Source: Ekhidna sp.
GTDB taxonomy: Bacteria; Bacteroidota; Bacteroidia; Cytophagales; Cyclobacteriaceae
NCBI GenBank assembly: GCA_013214445.1
Contig: JABSPG010000088.1
Span: 1 to 11,215, forward strand
Direction of reading: 5' to 3'
DNA: 11,215 nt
Shown here: in pieces, positions 1 through 6,149 of the stretch
How the letters are laid out: every line of letters begins with the position of its first letter
Position numbering within the stretch: the stretch's first letter is position 1
The notes under the pieces: generated by a model
The model's database searches: none
Told to the model about the DNA's origin: nothing
Seen by the model: only the letters and a program-made list of their open reading frames with translations
Program-made: the position numbers and the translations under genes

Positions 1-33
1 GTCTAGAACATGAACGAATTAGACCTGAACACA

Positions 34-46
34 CCCCCTGGGGCCG
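34..46. other. G/C-rich CCCC-T-GGGG motif between HNH remnant and window edge
   Basis: A short C-run/G-run palindrome follows directly after the stop codon of the HNH reading frame. In many phages with an HNH gene before a P27-type terminase, a G-rich stretch of this kind lies between the two genes near the cohesive-end site. Only the base pattern is visible here. A link to packaging is inference, because the terminase gene is outside the window. Confidence 0.2.
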
Positions 47-482
47 TTAAGCACTCCAGATAGGCCAACCATGCTCATCAATAGGCCACGTCTTCTTACC
101 GCGCTCTTGCCTTTGCTTTTCACTGTTGTGACAGGTTGAGCATAATGTTTGTAAGTTATCCCATTCCCAGAACAGATGAGGAAAGTCTTCCGCTCTCTTG
201 ATATGGTCACAATGTAGCTCGCTTGTGTTTGGCTTTACACATCCACATGATTGGCATTGAAATCTATCGTGGGTTAGTCTTTCCCATCTTAGCTTTTGCC
301 ATCGTGCAGTTGATCGCCAGCGTTGAACTTGAGTTTTAATATATTACCCTCTTAGCTGCTTGCACCGTTCCTATACCCTGATAGCGTTGCACCGCATGTC
401 AGGCCGTGCCGGTGTGCTTCTTAGGCGCGAACATACTCAAGCTAGACCCTTGGGTTATGGCCTTGAAAGGTGCACGGGACAT
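47..482 (-). pseudogene. HNH endonuclease gene, disrupted by an in-frame TGA and a frameshift
   Basis: The reading frame opens at the ATG at 482 with MSRAPFKAITQGSSL, an N-terminus I recognise from phage HNH nucleases of Hyphomicrobiales. It meets TGA at 401-399 (codon 28), continues open for about 20 codons and stops at 338-336. The conserved part is in another frame, shifted by +1, from about 340 to the TAA at 49-47. It reads STARWQKLRW, then a CQSCG zinc knuckle, CDHIK with the catalytic DH, DNLQTLCSTCHNSEK with the N and H positions, and a short tail. The HNH core itself has no missing key residue. In phages this small nuclease is usually encoded just before terminase and helps cut DNA during packaging. 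The conserved frame has no ATG, GTG or TTG, but an ATT at 340 follows AAGAGGG by six bases, so a 97-aa protein from an AUU start is an alternative. I favour a pseudogene, because two separate lesions interrupt the recognisable N-terminus. Confidence 0.6.
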
Positions 483-557
483 GATTGGAAGTGAGCTAAC
501 CGTTGCCTGTGGGGCGTAGGTTTATCTTTAACAAAACCCTCACTTAGTTTTATTGCA

Positions 558-591
558 ATCCATAAATCATAAGGTCGCTATTGTTATGGAT
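558..591. repeat. 8-bp inverted repeat ATCCATAA/TTATGGAT
   Basis: Perfect arms at 558-565 and 584-591 are separated by 18 bases. The repeat lies in the gene-free stretch between the HNH remnant and the terminator. It may be a binding site or a leader RNA stem. I see no T-run that would make it a terminator, and nothing ties it to a known protein. Confidence 0.3.
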
Positions 592-670
592 ACCTAATAA
601 CGAAATTTAACGGGCTTTCGAAAATTAAGACGATTGAGAACTCCCAACCCCTTGCACCCGATTTGAATAC

Positions 671-691
671 AAAAACGAGGCGTTAGCCCCG
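671..691 (-). terminator. Rho-independent terminator reading leftward
   Basis: On the minus strand the stem CGGGGC/GCCTCG (691-686 with 681-676, one G-U pair) closes a four-base TAAC loop. It is followed at once by TTTTTG. This would stop transcripts from the long minus-strand operon or from the promoter at 823-795. The HNH remnant lies beyond it, so late genes to the left would need their own promoter or antitermination. There is no T-run on the plus strand. Confidence 0.65.
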
Positions 692-784
692 AATGATGGA
701 TTAATGTACCATCTGTTACCAGCCGATGTTCTTATGTGTATCACTGGGATAAATTTGACTGACCCGCCGTTACGCGCAAATCAC

Positions 785-800
785 CATTGTCCACACAATG
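785..800. repeat. Inverted repeat CATTGT-CCAC-ACAATG, possible operator
   Basis: Perfect 6-bp arms are separated by four bases. The arm at 795-800 is the proposed -10 element of the leftward promoter, so a dimeric protein bound here would block it. The sequence TTGTCCACA (787-795) inside it is also one base from a DnaA box (TTATCCACA). Confidence 0.35.
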
Positions 801-823
801 AAGTTATGAATACTATTTGTCAA
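795..823 (-). promoter_or_regulatory. Candidate leftward (late-type) promoter
   Basis: A perfect TTGACA lies at 823-818 on the minus strand, then a 17-base spacer, then CATTGT at 800-795 as a weak -10. It sits about 50 bases past the end of the last gene of the minus operon and about 100 bases before the terminator at 691-671. Promoter, short leader, terminator and then packaging genes is the order of lambda pR'-tR'. Activity is inferred from the sequence alone. Confidence 0.4.
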
Positions 824-877
824 CCCATGTTCTTGTTTATTCCACTATTTGTTCGTTGTATGCTCTAATAATTTACG

Positions 878-1129
878 TCAAATAACTTCTGATTCATATT
901 CAGTGATGATAGCAACCTTTGCACCGCAAGAAATAACAGGCTTCCCATCTTGTGAAGAGACTATACGCGCTACAACGTCACCATTCTTATCTTTAATTGC
1001 CAGTGTGTGAGCACGTTTTTGGACCTTGCCAGATGGTGTATTGCTGACCCTAATTACTGGCTGCGGGTCAACCCAATTTCGCTTATTATTCGAATAGATC
1101 AGGTTCTTGCATATTGATATATAGTTCAC
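878..1129 (-). CDS. Hypothetical phage protein, 83 aa
   Basis: I do not recognise a family. The start is GTG at 1129, overlapping the TGA of the gene before it (GTGA) and preceded by an AAGGAAGGAA-type ribosome binding site, so translation is probably coupled. The protein is basic in its N-terminal half and then alternates polar and hydrophobic residues in a way that suggests beta strands (HTLAIKDKNGDVVARIVSS, then KPVISCGAKVAIITEYE). It has no signal peptide or membrane segment. It is the last gene of the minus operon, next to the candidate late promoter and terminator, a place where phages often encode late regulators. That position is the only hint of a role. Confidence 0.6.
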   Translation of the reverse strand: MNYISICKNLIYSNNKRNWVDPQPVIRVSNTPSGKVQKRAHTLAIKDKNGDVVARIVSSQDGKPVISCGAKVAIITEYESEVI

Positions 1130-1647
1130 GCTACTTTCCTTCCTTTGCTTTCATATCCCCAGAGGATTGCAAGCTCACATAGATTTTGCTTAAGTAATGT
1201 GGATTGCTGAGATTGAAATTTATTATAACTCTTCTTGTGCATTGCTATGCAGTAATCTTTTATAGATAGGCCATCACCTGCGATTTTTTCCACACGTAGC
1301 AGGTCTTGGATATCCAGAGCCATGGTTGCCTCTGCGATTACGTCCATTGCCGCTATTTGGTAGTCCTGTAGTGGCTGCGTAACGCCTGATGTGTCCACAC
1401 GGTCAACCGAATAGTCTATTGCGCCTCCATCTGATCCCTGACAGATTGTATGAGCGTTTTGAAATTTACATGCAGCCAGGTATTCAGCTTCAGTGAGTGT
1501 CTTACGCCGATACATGTATAGGATTGGATCATTGCCTACGCGCCTGATAACGCGGTCTGTGCCGTTGCCCAATGGGCTTGGGACATCTTCAGCAATAAAC
1601 CCCGCAGGGATCTTGTCACGCTTCTTAGCCGCTTTTGTCTTTGGCAT
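1126..1647 (-). CDS. DUF6456-like phage protein, 173 aa
   Basis: The middle and C-terminal part (about residues 45-168) has the layout I associate with the DUF6456 family of alphaproteobacteria. RRKTLTEAEYLAACKF comes first, then YSVDRVDTSG, then helices around ALDIQDLLRVEKIAGDGLSI, and a final CELAILWGYES. In that family the last part commonly ends LA...LA..YG. The biochemical function is not established to my knowledge. The first 25 residues are strongly basic (PKTKAAKKRDK), suggesting contact with nucleic acid. The ATG has GAGG ten bases upstream and the stop overlaps the next gene. As one of the last genes before the promoter-terminator pair and the packaging side, it is a candidate late-gene regulator. 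That is inference from position. Confidence 0.6.
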   Translation of the reverse strand: MPKTKAAKKRDKIPAGFIAEDVPSPLGNGTDRVIRRVGNDPILYMYRRKTLTEAEYLAACKFQNAHTICQGSDGGAIDYSVDRVDTSGVTQPLQDYQIAAMDVIAEATMALDIQDLLRVEKIAGDGLSIKDYCIAMHKKSYNKFQSQQSTLLKQNLCELAILWGYESKGRKVA

Positions 1648-1664
1648 GTATCAGTTATCCTCGT

Positions 1665-1832
1665 TTAAACTGCGCGCTCGCATCTGTATCGAAATGGTTT
1701 AGAGTTCATCTTTTTCAGTGTTTCAACCATGCTCTCGCATTCACCAGCCTTGGTGAAATGGTACTCTTTACGCTCTTGGACTAACTCACTTTGTGGATTT
1801 AAAATCATAAATACGAGTACCAACTTGTACAT
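1665..1832 (-). CDS. Small phage protein, 55 aa
   Basis: This short gene starts at ATG 1832-1830, overlapping the stop of the DnaA domain IV gene as TAATG, with AGGAG eight bases upstream. It ends at TAA 1667-1665. It begins MYKLVLVFMILNPQSE, a short hydrophobic beta-like strand, and continues with a charged stretch and KPFRYRCERAV. It contains two cysteines. It fills an otherwise empty 184-base gap between two genes of the same operon, and the overlap plus good ribosome binding site make it a real gene in my view. No family is recognised. Confidence 0.65.
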   Translation of the reverse strand: MYKLVLVFMILNPQSELVQERKEYHFTKAGECESMVETLKKMNSKPFRYRCERAV

Positions 1833-2431
1833 TAGATTTCTCCTATCCTCTCTAAGGTGAAGGGTTCTCCGTTCATGAGGAGTTGGCGATTGAATATTGC
1901 CTTTAAGATTTTATCGTAAGCATGGAACACGGTTGAATGATCACGGCCACCAAAGTGCTTACCAATCACTGTCAAATCCTTACCCGTCATCTTTTTACTG
2001 ATAAACATCGCAACTTGCCTAGCAAGGACGATCTCTCTTTTTCTCCCGCTTGCATCAAGCTCTTTTATCGTCGCGAAATGCGCAGAAATCTTCGTGTTAT
2101 TTAGCTCCCAGCTATTAGCTAAAACTATGTATTTAATGTCGCGAATATCGAAGCGAGATGCTTCGTCTGGGGCTTTGTTATCTGGATTTATCAATGACTG
2201 ATGGTGGTAATAAGCCTTGATGTGGTTGATGAACGGTCGCCCCTTAAAAACGGGCTTGGCCTTTTTGCGCGGCTTAAGCCTTTCTGCAAGTTGCACTTTC
2301 GGCGGCTCAATCAAGCGAGGCTTCATAGCCTGCATTTGTCTACGCTTCAAGCGCTCTTGACGCTCGGCTTCGTACTGTTGAGCTACAGAACTAAATGTTG
2401 GGCGATACGGTGCTGATACTACTATGTTCAT
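1832..2431 (-). CDS. Protein with DnaA domain IV (origin-box binding) but no AAA+ domain
   Basis: Residues about 125-180 are a DnaA C-terminal domain: GRKREIVLARQVAMFISKKM, then TVIGKHFGGRDHSTVFHAYDKI. GGRDHSTV (161-168) is the signature that reads the DnaA box. Full-length DnaA is about 450-520 aa; here the ATPase and DnaB-loading parts are absent. Residues 1-70 are instead a basic, arginine- and lysine-rich region likely to be disordered, followed by a short linker. The protein should therefore bind DnaA-box-like DNA without the ATP-driven melting step. It could mark a phage origin for the host machinery, compete with host DnaA, or repress transcription. It lies in the replication operon, two genes after the O-like initiator, overlaps the previous gene by ATGA, and has GGAG seven bases before the ATG. 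The domain call is firm; the role is inference. Confidence 0.88.
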   Translation of the reverse strand: MNIVVSAPYRPTFSSVAQQYEAERQERLKRRQMQAMKPRLIEPPKVQLAERLKPRKKAKPVFKGRPFINHIKAYYHHQSLINPDNKAPDEASRFDIRDIKYIVLANSWELNNTKISAHFATIKELDASGRKREIVLARQVAMFISKKMTGKDLTVIGKHFGGRDHSTVFHAYDKILKAIFNRQLLMNGEPFTLERIGEI

Positions 2432-2898
2432 GAAATTACTCCACTGACGATTTGAGAAAATCGCTTCTTGTTTTCGTTTAATTGCTCTTGAGAAAAGTTA
2501 TGGATGGCTTCCGTCTCGATTAATCGCGCACGACGAACCTTGAGGAAAATCTGTCTGCGAACCTCTTGCGCAAACATGGCCGGCGAAGGTCTGAAGGTTT
2601 TGTGCTGGCCCTCTACCTCGCCTCGGATGAAAGCTTTCACCGCGCCCTTAACCGCGTACAGTGGGGATGGATCCAAGGCCATGAGATAACCAGCAACAGC
2701 CAAGGACATTTCAAAATCCTCTTGTGAGCGTGTCGGCATGTTGGCAAACAAAATCTTGAACTGATCAATCACATCGTCTTCACTTGCCTTCGGTAACGCC
2801 TCAACCATTTGGTCAATCGTTGCCTCTTTCGGAAAATGAAATTCACCATCCTTAACCGTAGCCAGACTTGAGTTGTTTATTTTTATGATATCGCTCAT
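2428..2898 (-). CDS. Hypothetical phage protein next to the replication initiator, 156 aa
   Basis: No named family is recognised. The protein is mostly helical. The central part, from about residue 65, reads SLAVAGYLMALDPSP and then AVKGAVKAFIRGEVEGQHKT. RPSPAMFAQEVRRQIFLKVRRARL follows at about 103-126. Small proteins with a similar central region, an R-G-E-V-x-G step followed by a proline-containing helix, are common beside initiator genes in alphaproteobacterial phages. Its place directly after the O-like gene is that of lambda P, the helicase loader, but I see no P-loop or other motif proving that. ATG overlaps the stop of the upstream gene (ATGA) and is preceded by AAGGA. Confidence 0.65.
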   Translation of the reverse strand: MSDIIKINNSSLATVKDGEFHFPKEATIDQMVEALPKASEDDVIDQFKILFANMPTRSQEDFEMSLAVAGYLMALDPSPLYAVKGAVKAFIRGEVEGQHKTFRPSPAMFAQEVRRQIFLKVRRARLIETEAIHNFSQEQLNENKKRFSQIVSGVIS

Positions 2899-3713
2899 TG
2901 AAAGGTTCCTTGGTTTGTTTTGAAGCTGTCGAGAATATCCATCTCGCTAACCTTCGTTTTGCGCTGAAACTGTTGGGGGGATTTCTTTTGCCCGTCCTCG
3001 TACTTGCGGCGAACCCAATTGCGCCAAGTTGCAGGCCAGTCTTTTTTTGTAGCCTTGGCACCGGATGCACCGAGCCAATAATCTTTGAAACCATCGGCCA
3101 TGAAGCGAATATCTTTTGGCTCAAACCCTAAATCTAAACCAAATTGAAAATCGTCATCTGACAAAACCCACTCAGCCGAAAGTCGTGTCCCACGGCTTGA
3201 GGATTTGCTTTGCTCGCCTTTTGGCTTTGAAGGGGGTAAGGGGGTATTATTATCTTCTGAATGAAATGAAGAAGATATATTGTTTATTTGTTTATTTTGT
3301 TCTTTTAAAGCGTCTTTTGCTTGCCCTTCATTCGGATTTTTTTCGGAAGTTTCTGCGTCTTTCTTGCGTCCAATATCCTGATAAAGTGAATAATTACAGA
3401 TAGTTATTTGCGTCTTTCCGCGGGAAGTTTCTGCGTCAATCATGCGTTCATCGTTCAGCCTTTTAAGGAACCCTCGAACCTTTTTGTCAGAACTCCACAT
3501 CCATTCAGATTGCAATTCTCGTAGCGTTGTAAACAGCTCCCCGCGCTTAACTTCATGGCGTTTTCCGTTTACCCAATGGTTGGTTTCTTCCCATGCTGCA
3601 TGAGCAATGAGCCATAGCCACGCTTCATATTCAGAGCGTTCAGAGCGCTTGAAAAAAGGATGTGTGATTGATTTACGCTCAACAGCAAACCAACCTTTTA
3701 AGCGGTCAGTCAT
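2895..3713 (-). CDS. O-like phage replication initiator, 272 aa
   Basis: Residues 8-110 resemble the N-terminal winged-helix region of phage replication proteins: GWFAVERKSITHPFF, then EYEAWLWLIAHAAWEE, then KRGELFTTLRELQSEWMWS and a helix-wing segment to about 107. Residues 110-175 are a polar, low-complexity linker. Residues 180-237 form the C-terminal part seen in many O/DnaT-like proteins, with FKDYWLGASGAKATKKDWP followed by ATWRNWVRRK. Proteins of this type bind the phage origin through the N-terminal domain and recruit the helicase loader or helicase through the C-terminal part. The linker is encoded by an A/T-rich stretch next to short repeats, as in lambda, where the origin lies inside the O gene. 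The gene overlaps the HNH gene before it by eight bases and the next gene by ATGA. Confidence 0.8.
   Translation of the reverse strand: MTDRLKGWFAVERKSITHPFFKRSERSEYEAWLWLIAHAAWEETNHWVNGKRHEVKRGELFTTLRELQSEWMWSSDKKVRGFLKRLNDERMIDAETSRGKTQITICNYSLYQDIGRKKDAETSEKNPNEGQAKDALKEQNKQINNISSSFHSEDNNTPLPPSKPKGEQSKSSSRGTRLSAEWVLSDDDFQFGLDLGFEPKDIRFMADGFKDYWLGASGAKATKKDWPATWRNWVRRKYEDGQKKSPQQFQRKTKVSEMDILDSFKTNQGTFQ
3245..3437 (-). other. Possible replication origin inside the O-like gene
   Basis: Four copies of TGCGTC (GACGCA on the coding strand) start at 3354, 3365, 3409 and 3432. Two of them lie in an identical 15-mer, GGAAGTTTCTGCGTC (3345-3359 and 3423-3437). The first three are 11 and 44 bases apart, close to whole helical turns. 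Next to them, at about 3245-3310, is a very A/T-rich stretch with TTTATTTGTTTATTTTG. Read along the gene, repeats come first and the A/T-rich stretch follows, as in lambda ori within gene O. The repeats also encode the duplicated peptide DAETS, so a coding explanation remains possible. Confidence 0.4.
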
Positions 3714-4260
3714 GGTTTCGCCCCGCTTCCTTTTCCATCCATTCCCGTAACGACATATCCTTTTTTGATCGGTTGCAAGATTGGCAGGCGCAAACCAAAT
3801 TACTAGCGCTTGAATCGCCGCCTTTCACAACAGGCCACAAGTGATCGATCTCAAACGGACCCTCTGTATCACCGCAGTAAACACACATTTCTCCATCTCG
3901 AAGTGAGATTTGGTTTTTAATAGATTGTGGTGTAGCAGGACGTGATCCCTGCCTCGATATGACGATAATCGATGTATCTAAAATCCGGATATAATCATCC
4001 TGGATATCAAAAAACCTATCCAAATCTCTTTGCGCGTCCAGCCACTGCTTTTTGGAACAGTAGATAATTCTTTTTAAGATTTTGATGTCATTTTCAATTT
4101 TTGGATCAGCGGATGGATCAATCATAGTATGAACAGATTGCACACCTAAATGATAAGCGAGTGTGCACGCTATCCCATAATTAACTGGAGACACAAAATG
4201 GGTCGGGCTTAGCCTTACGGACAAATGTTCAAGGCTGGGCCAATCTCTTGAAGATGACAT
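3706..4260 (-). CDS. HNH nuclease with an N-terminal replication-type region, 184 aa
   Basis: Residues about 112-172 are a complete HNH domain. It has CVYCG (C126, C129), IDHLWPVVKGG with the catalytic D139-H140, SNLVCACQSCNRSKKD with N154 and the second cysteine pair, then LREWMEKEAG. The first 100 residues (YGIACTLAYHLGV, then LKRIIYCSKKQWLDAQRDL and DRFFDIQDDYI) loosely resemble the DUF1376 domain of phage replication proteins, where a short helical region ends in FF and a strand. That match is weak. HNH enzymes of this kind nick or cut DNA with a metal ion. The gene lies directly before the O-like initiator and overlaps it by eight bases, so the two are probably translated together. Whether it acts in replication, in homing or on host DNA cannot be told. 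Confidence 0.78.
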   Translation of the reverse strand: MSSSRDWPSLEHLSVRLSPTHFVSPVNYGIACTLAYHLGVQSVHTMIDPSADPKIENDIKILKRIIYCSKKQWLDAQRDLDRFFDIQDDYIRILDTSIIVISRQGSRPATPQSIKNQISLRDGEMCVYCGDTEGPFEIDHLWPVVKGGDSSASNLVCACQSCNRSKKDMSLREWMEKEAGRNHD

Positions 4261-4309
4261 TACTTCGTCCCCAGCTCTGATGGTGAGTTATAGGATTGGT
4301 TTCTATTGC

Positions 4310-4588
4310 TCATAGTCTGCAATTCACCAATACGTTTAAAGTGTCAGCAACAACTTTAGCCCGGAAAAAATCTTGCTCTTTCAAGGCTTTGCTATGAGCT
4401 TTTTCATAATCACTTTCGGGAGCTTCCATAGACCATAAAATTCGCTCATCTAATTCATCTTTAGTTAAATCAACCACTGAATGAATCTGTTTTTCGTCAT
4501 CAGAACTATCCAAGAACACTTGGATATACCTTGTTATAGATGAAGCTATTTCTTGAGCTTCAAGTAACGTCTCTGGTCTAATTTTCAT
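4310..4588 (-). CDS. Hypothetical acidic phage protein, 92 aa
   Basis: No family is recognised. The protein is predicted to be helical throughout, with an acidic middle (FLDSSDDEKQIHSVVDLTKD) and a C-terminal helix around HSKALKEQDFFRAKVVADTL. It has one cysteine near the end and no membrane segment. The ATG lies two bases after the stop of the RusA gene, with GGAG eight bases upstream, so it belongs to the same operon. A 49-base gap with no recognisable signal separates it from the HNH gene downstream. Confidence 0.6.
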   Translation of the reverse strand: MKIRPETLLEAQEIASSITRYIQVFLDSSDDEKQIHSVVDLTKDELDERILWSMEAPESDYEKAHSKALKEQDFFRAKVVADTLNVLVNCRL

Positions 4589-4590
4589 CC

Positions 4591-5007
4591 TTATTGCTCC
4601 ATTGGTGTTATTGTTACAAAGCCATCATCTTCGATAGCGTCTTGTGAAAACGTGTTTTTCGCCTCAATGATGAAGCAAACATTGCCATTTTTGACAGGCT
4701 CTGAAATTACGGATTTTTCTAAATCGAAATGGTAGTCATCGATGCCCATTGCATCTGATAGACCGTCTAAATATGCCTTCATTGACGCATCCAGGTTATC
4801 TTTGTCGCGTCTTCTGCGGTTAGGTGGAGAATAAACCCGTGTGATGCTCACAGCGCTTGTTTTGATCTTGTGCAAGCCTTCACTCATACCAGCCCAATAA
4901 GCGTTTTTACGCGCGTTCTTGGCAATTCTGGCCTTTACTGCCCAATGTACCCTTGCATTAGGTGAGAGGTTTTTGTCAGGCCATGGAAGATTGATTGCGA
5001 ACTTCAT
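4591..5007 (-). CDS. rusA: RusA-family Holliday junction resolvase
   Basis: RusA enzymes bind four-way DNA junctions as dimers and cut two opposed strands. The signature is present: PPNRRRRDKDNLDASMKAYLDG at about 61-82, then LSDAMGIDDYHFDLEK. D68, D70 and D91 (or D90) correspond to the three acidic metal ligands of Escherichia coli RusA, and K77 to its essential lysine. The N-terminal LPWPDKNLSPNARVHW is also typical, where the NxxxxxHW step precedes the first helix. The length of 138 aa is slightly above the roughly 120 aa of the family, with an extra acidic tail after residue 118. The ATG overlaps the stop of the methyltransferase gene (ATGA). It would resolve junctions made by phage replication and by the Rad52-type annealing system on the other arm. 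Confidence 0.93.
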   Translation of the reverse strand: MKFAINLPWPDKNLSPNARVHWAVKARIAKNARKNAYWAGMSEGLHKIKTSAVSITRVYSPPNRRRRDKDNLDASMKAYLDGLSDAMGIDDYHFDLEKSVISEPVKNGNVCFIIEAKNTFSQDAIEDDGFVTITPMEQ

Positions 5008-5723
5008 GCTGCGTCCCCATCGTCAAACATGTTGATTTGATTTCGTTTGATGTCTGTGTTCTCAGGAGGGGCAACAAATAAGTCTGTTTGCTGGTAGGCT
5101 TTCTCAACACGCTCGCACGCTATGTCGAAGTAATCAGGATCTAGCTCTATGCCTATGCCAGAACGTCCTAGCTTGGCACATGCTACGAGTGTTGTTCCGC
5201 TACCCATGAAAGGGTCAATAACTACGCCACTTGTCCACTGAATAACTGAATACATAAGATCAATGGGTTTTTGAGTGGGATGAAGCGCATTGTCTGTTCT
5301 TGCGCAACGAATTACATCTTGCGGCCTGCCATTAGGAAAGAAATGATTGTTTCCATTGTAAAACGCGGCAACTTCGGTTTGCCTTGCGTGCTCATGATTC
5401 AGATCGCCCATAGACCAATTATTTTTGACCCATGTTACAAGACTTTTTGGCTTTGGGATGTCGTAAATATTATCCCATCTGCAGAATATGTATTTGCTGT
5501 GATCTGCGTCCAAGCCACAACACCACTCAAGAAGCAGAACGTTATCATCGTTTGCTATTTTTTTATGGTGAGTTGTTCTATGATTTGATTTGAAAGACAT
5601 TCCATAAGGTGGGTCTGTGACAACTGCATCCACCTTACCAAGCGTTGGCATGACTTCCATGCAGTCACCCAAATAAAGCGTTTGATCGCCGATAACCTCT
5701 TTGCGCTTCCAAGGAGTGGTCAT
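5004..5723 (-). CDS. Site-specific DNA methyltransferase, beta class (N6-adenine or N4-cytosine)
   Basis: The protein transfers a methyl group from S-adenosylmethionine to an exocyclic amino group in DNA. The catalytic motif DPPY is at 37-40 (VVTDPPYGMSF). HPTQKP follows at 148-153 and the cofactor loop DPFMGSGTT at 170-178, followed by GIGIELDPDYFDIACER. Catalytic motif before cofactor motif is the beta-class order, shared by CcrM and HinfI enzymes. At 239 aa it is compact and has no extra C-terminal DNA-binding domain. No restriction enzyme gene is adjacent, so it is an orphan phage methyltransferase, perhaps protecting phage DNA from host restriction or adjusting gene control. The target site cannot be read from the sequence. 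The ATG directly follows the TAA of the gene before it. Confidence 0.92.
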   Translation of the reverse strand: MTTPWKRKEVIGDQTLYLGDCMEVMPTLGKVDAVVTDPPYGMSFKSNHRTTHHKKIANDDNVLLLEWCCGLDADHSKYIFCRWDNIYDIPKPKSLVTWVKNNWSMGDLNHEHARQTEVAAFYNGNNHFFPNGRPQDVIRCARTDNALHPTQKPIDLMYSVIQWTSGVVIDPFMGSGTTLVACAKLGRSGIGIELDPDYFDIACERVEKAYQQTDLFVAPPENTDIKRNQINMFDDGDAA

Positions 5724-6092
5724 TTAGCCTTCTTCCTCTTTCTTCCGAGCCACAAAATCAGCCATTCCAGTAGCAATCTCATAATGTTCATGGGCGACTC
5801 TTTCGTGTTCGATGTTGGCTTCTACCCGTGCACACGCTGCTTGGTATGCATTGGCAATGGCTGCGAAATTTGAAAGAAGCATGTCCTTTACCTCGCCATA
5901 GACAAGGCGACGAATTAGGCTTGGTTTGACACCGTATTTTATGCTTAGCCTATGTGTTGCGGCCTCTTGCGTGTCACCCCATCCACGCAGTTCTGAATTG
6001 ACCAAATATCTAGCCATCTCTTGCGCTGAATTAACCGTTATCCGTTCCATCGGAAAAATCTTCCTTTCGTTACTCTTAACTTTCTGACTCAT
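5724..6092 (-). CDS. HTH-like phage protein in the CII position, 122 aa
   Basis: I chose the ATG at 6092 because AAAGGA lies seven bases upstream. A longer frame reaching 6224 would run through a hairpin and has no comparable site. Residues about 18-75 hold SAQEMARYLVNSELRGWG, DTQEAATHRLSIKYGV and KPSLIRRLVYGEVKDM, which looks like a helix-turn-helix with a recognition helix at KPSLIRRLVYG. The rest is a long helix, FAAIANAYQAACARVEANIE and on, probably for oligomerisation. Similar uncharacterised proteins are frequent in alphaproteobacterial prophages. As the first full gene after the regulator and the leader region it occupies the place of lambda cII, so a transcription factor is plausible but unproven. 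Its ribosome binding site is buried in a strong hairpin. Confidence 0.7.
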   Translation of the reverse strand: MSQKVKSNERKIFPMERITVNSAQEMARYLVNSELRGWGDTQEAATHRLSIKYGVKPSLIRRLVYGEVKDMLLSNFAAIANAYQAACARVEANIEHERVAHEHYEIATGMADFVARKKEEEG

Positions 6093-6095
6093 CGT

Positions 6096-6145
6096 AATTC
6101 CTTTGTGGTTAGTTGTTCTTGCGACAGAACACTCACAAAGGAATT
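6096..6145 (-). promoter_or_regulatory. Hairpin that buries the ribosome binding site of the 5724-6092 gene
   Basis: A perfect 12-bp inverted repeat (AATTCCTTTGTG at 6096-6107, CACAAAGGAATT at 6134-6145) encloses an inner 6-bp stem TGTTCT/AGAACA (6114-6119, 6126-6131) with a six-base loop. On the minus-strand mRNA the AAAGGA site of the next gene is fully paired in the outer stem, ending four bases before its ATG. This would hold translation down until something opens it. On the plus strand the same repeat gives an AAAGGA site for an opposite reading frame. Confidence 0.6.
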
Positions 6146-6149
6146 GAAT

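Noticed and set aside
19..210. 63-codon minus-strand frame beginning MTISRERKTF
   Set aside because: It is out of frame with the HNH core, which is clearly coded in another frame over the same bases (CQSCG, CDHIK, CSTCHNSEK).
340..401. Programmed recoding (TGA read-through, or +1 shift at TAT-TAA as in prfB) of the HNH gene
   Set aside because: Two separate events would be needed, and there is no known recoding signal apart from an AAGAGGG that also serves as a ribosome site. A pseudogene is simpler.
1286..1294. DnaA box TTTTCCACA
   Set aside because: It is a single 9-base match inside the DUF6456-like gene with no cluster of boxes, so it is expected by chance.
5271..5588. 105-codon plus-strand frame
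   Set aside because: It is a shadow of the methyltransferase gene, whose motifs are unmistakable on the other strand.
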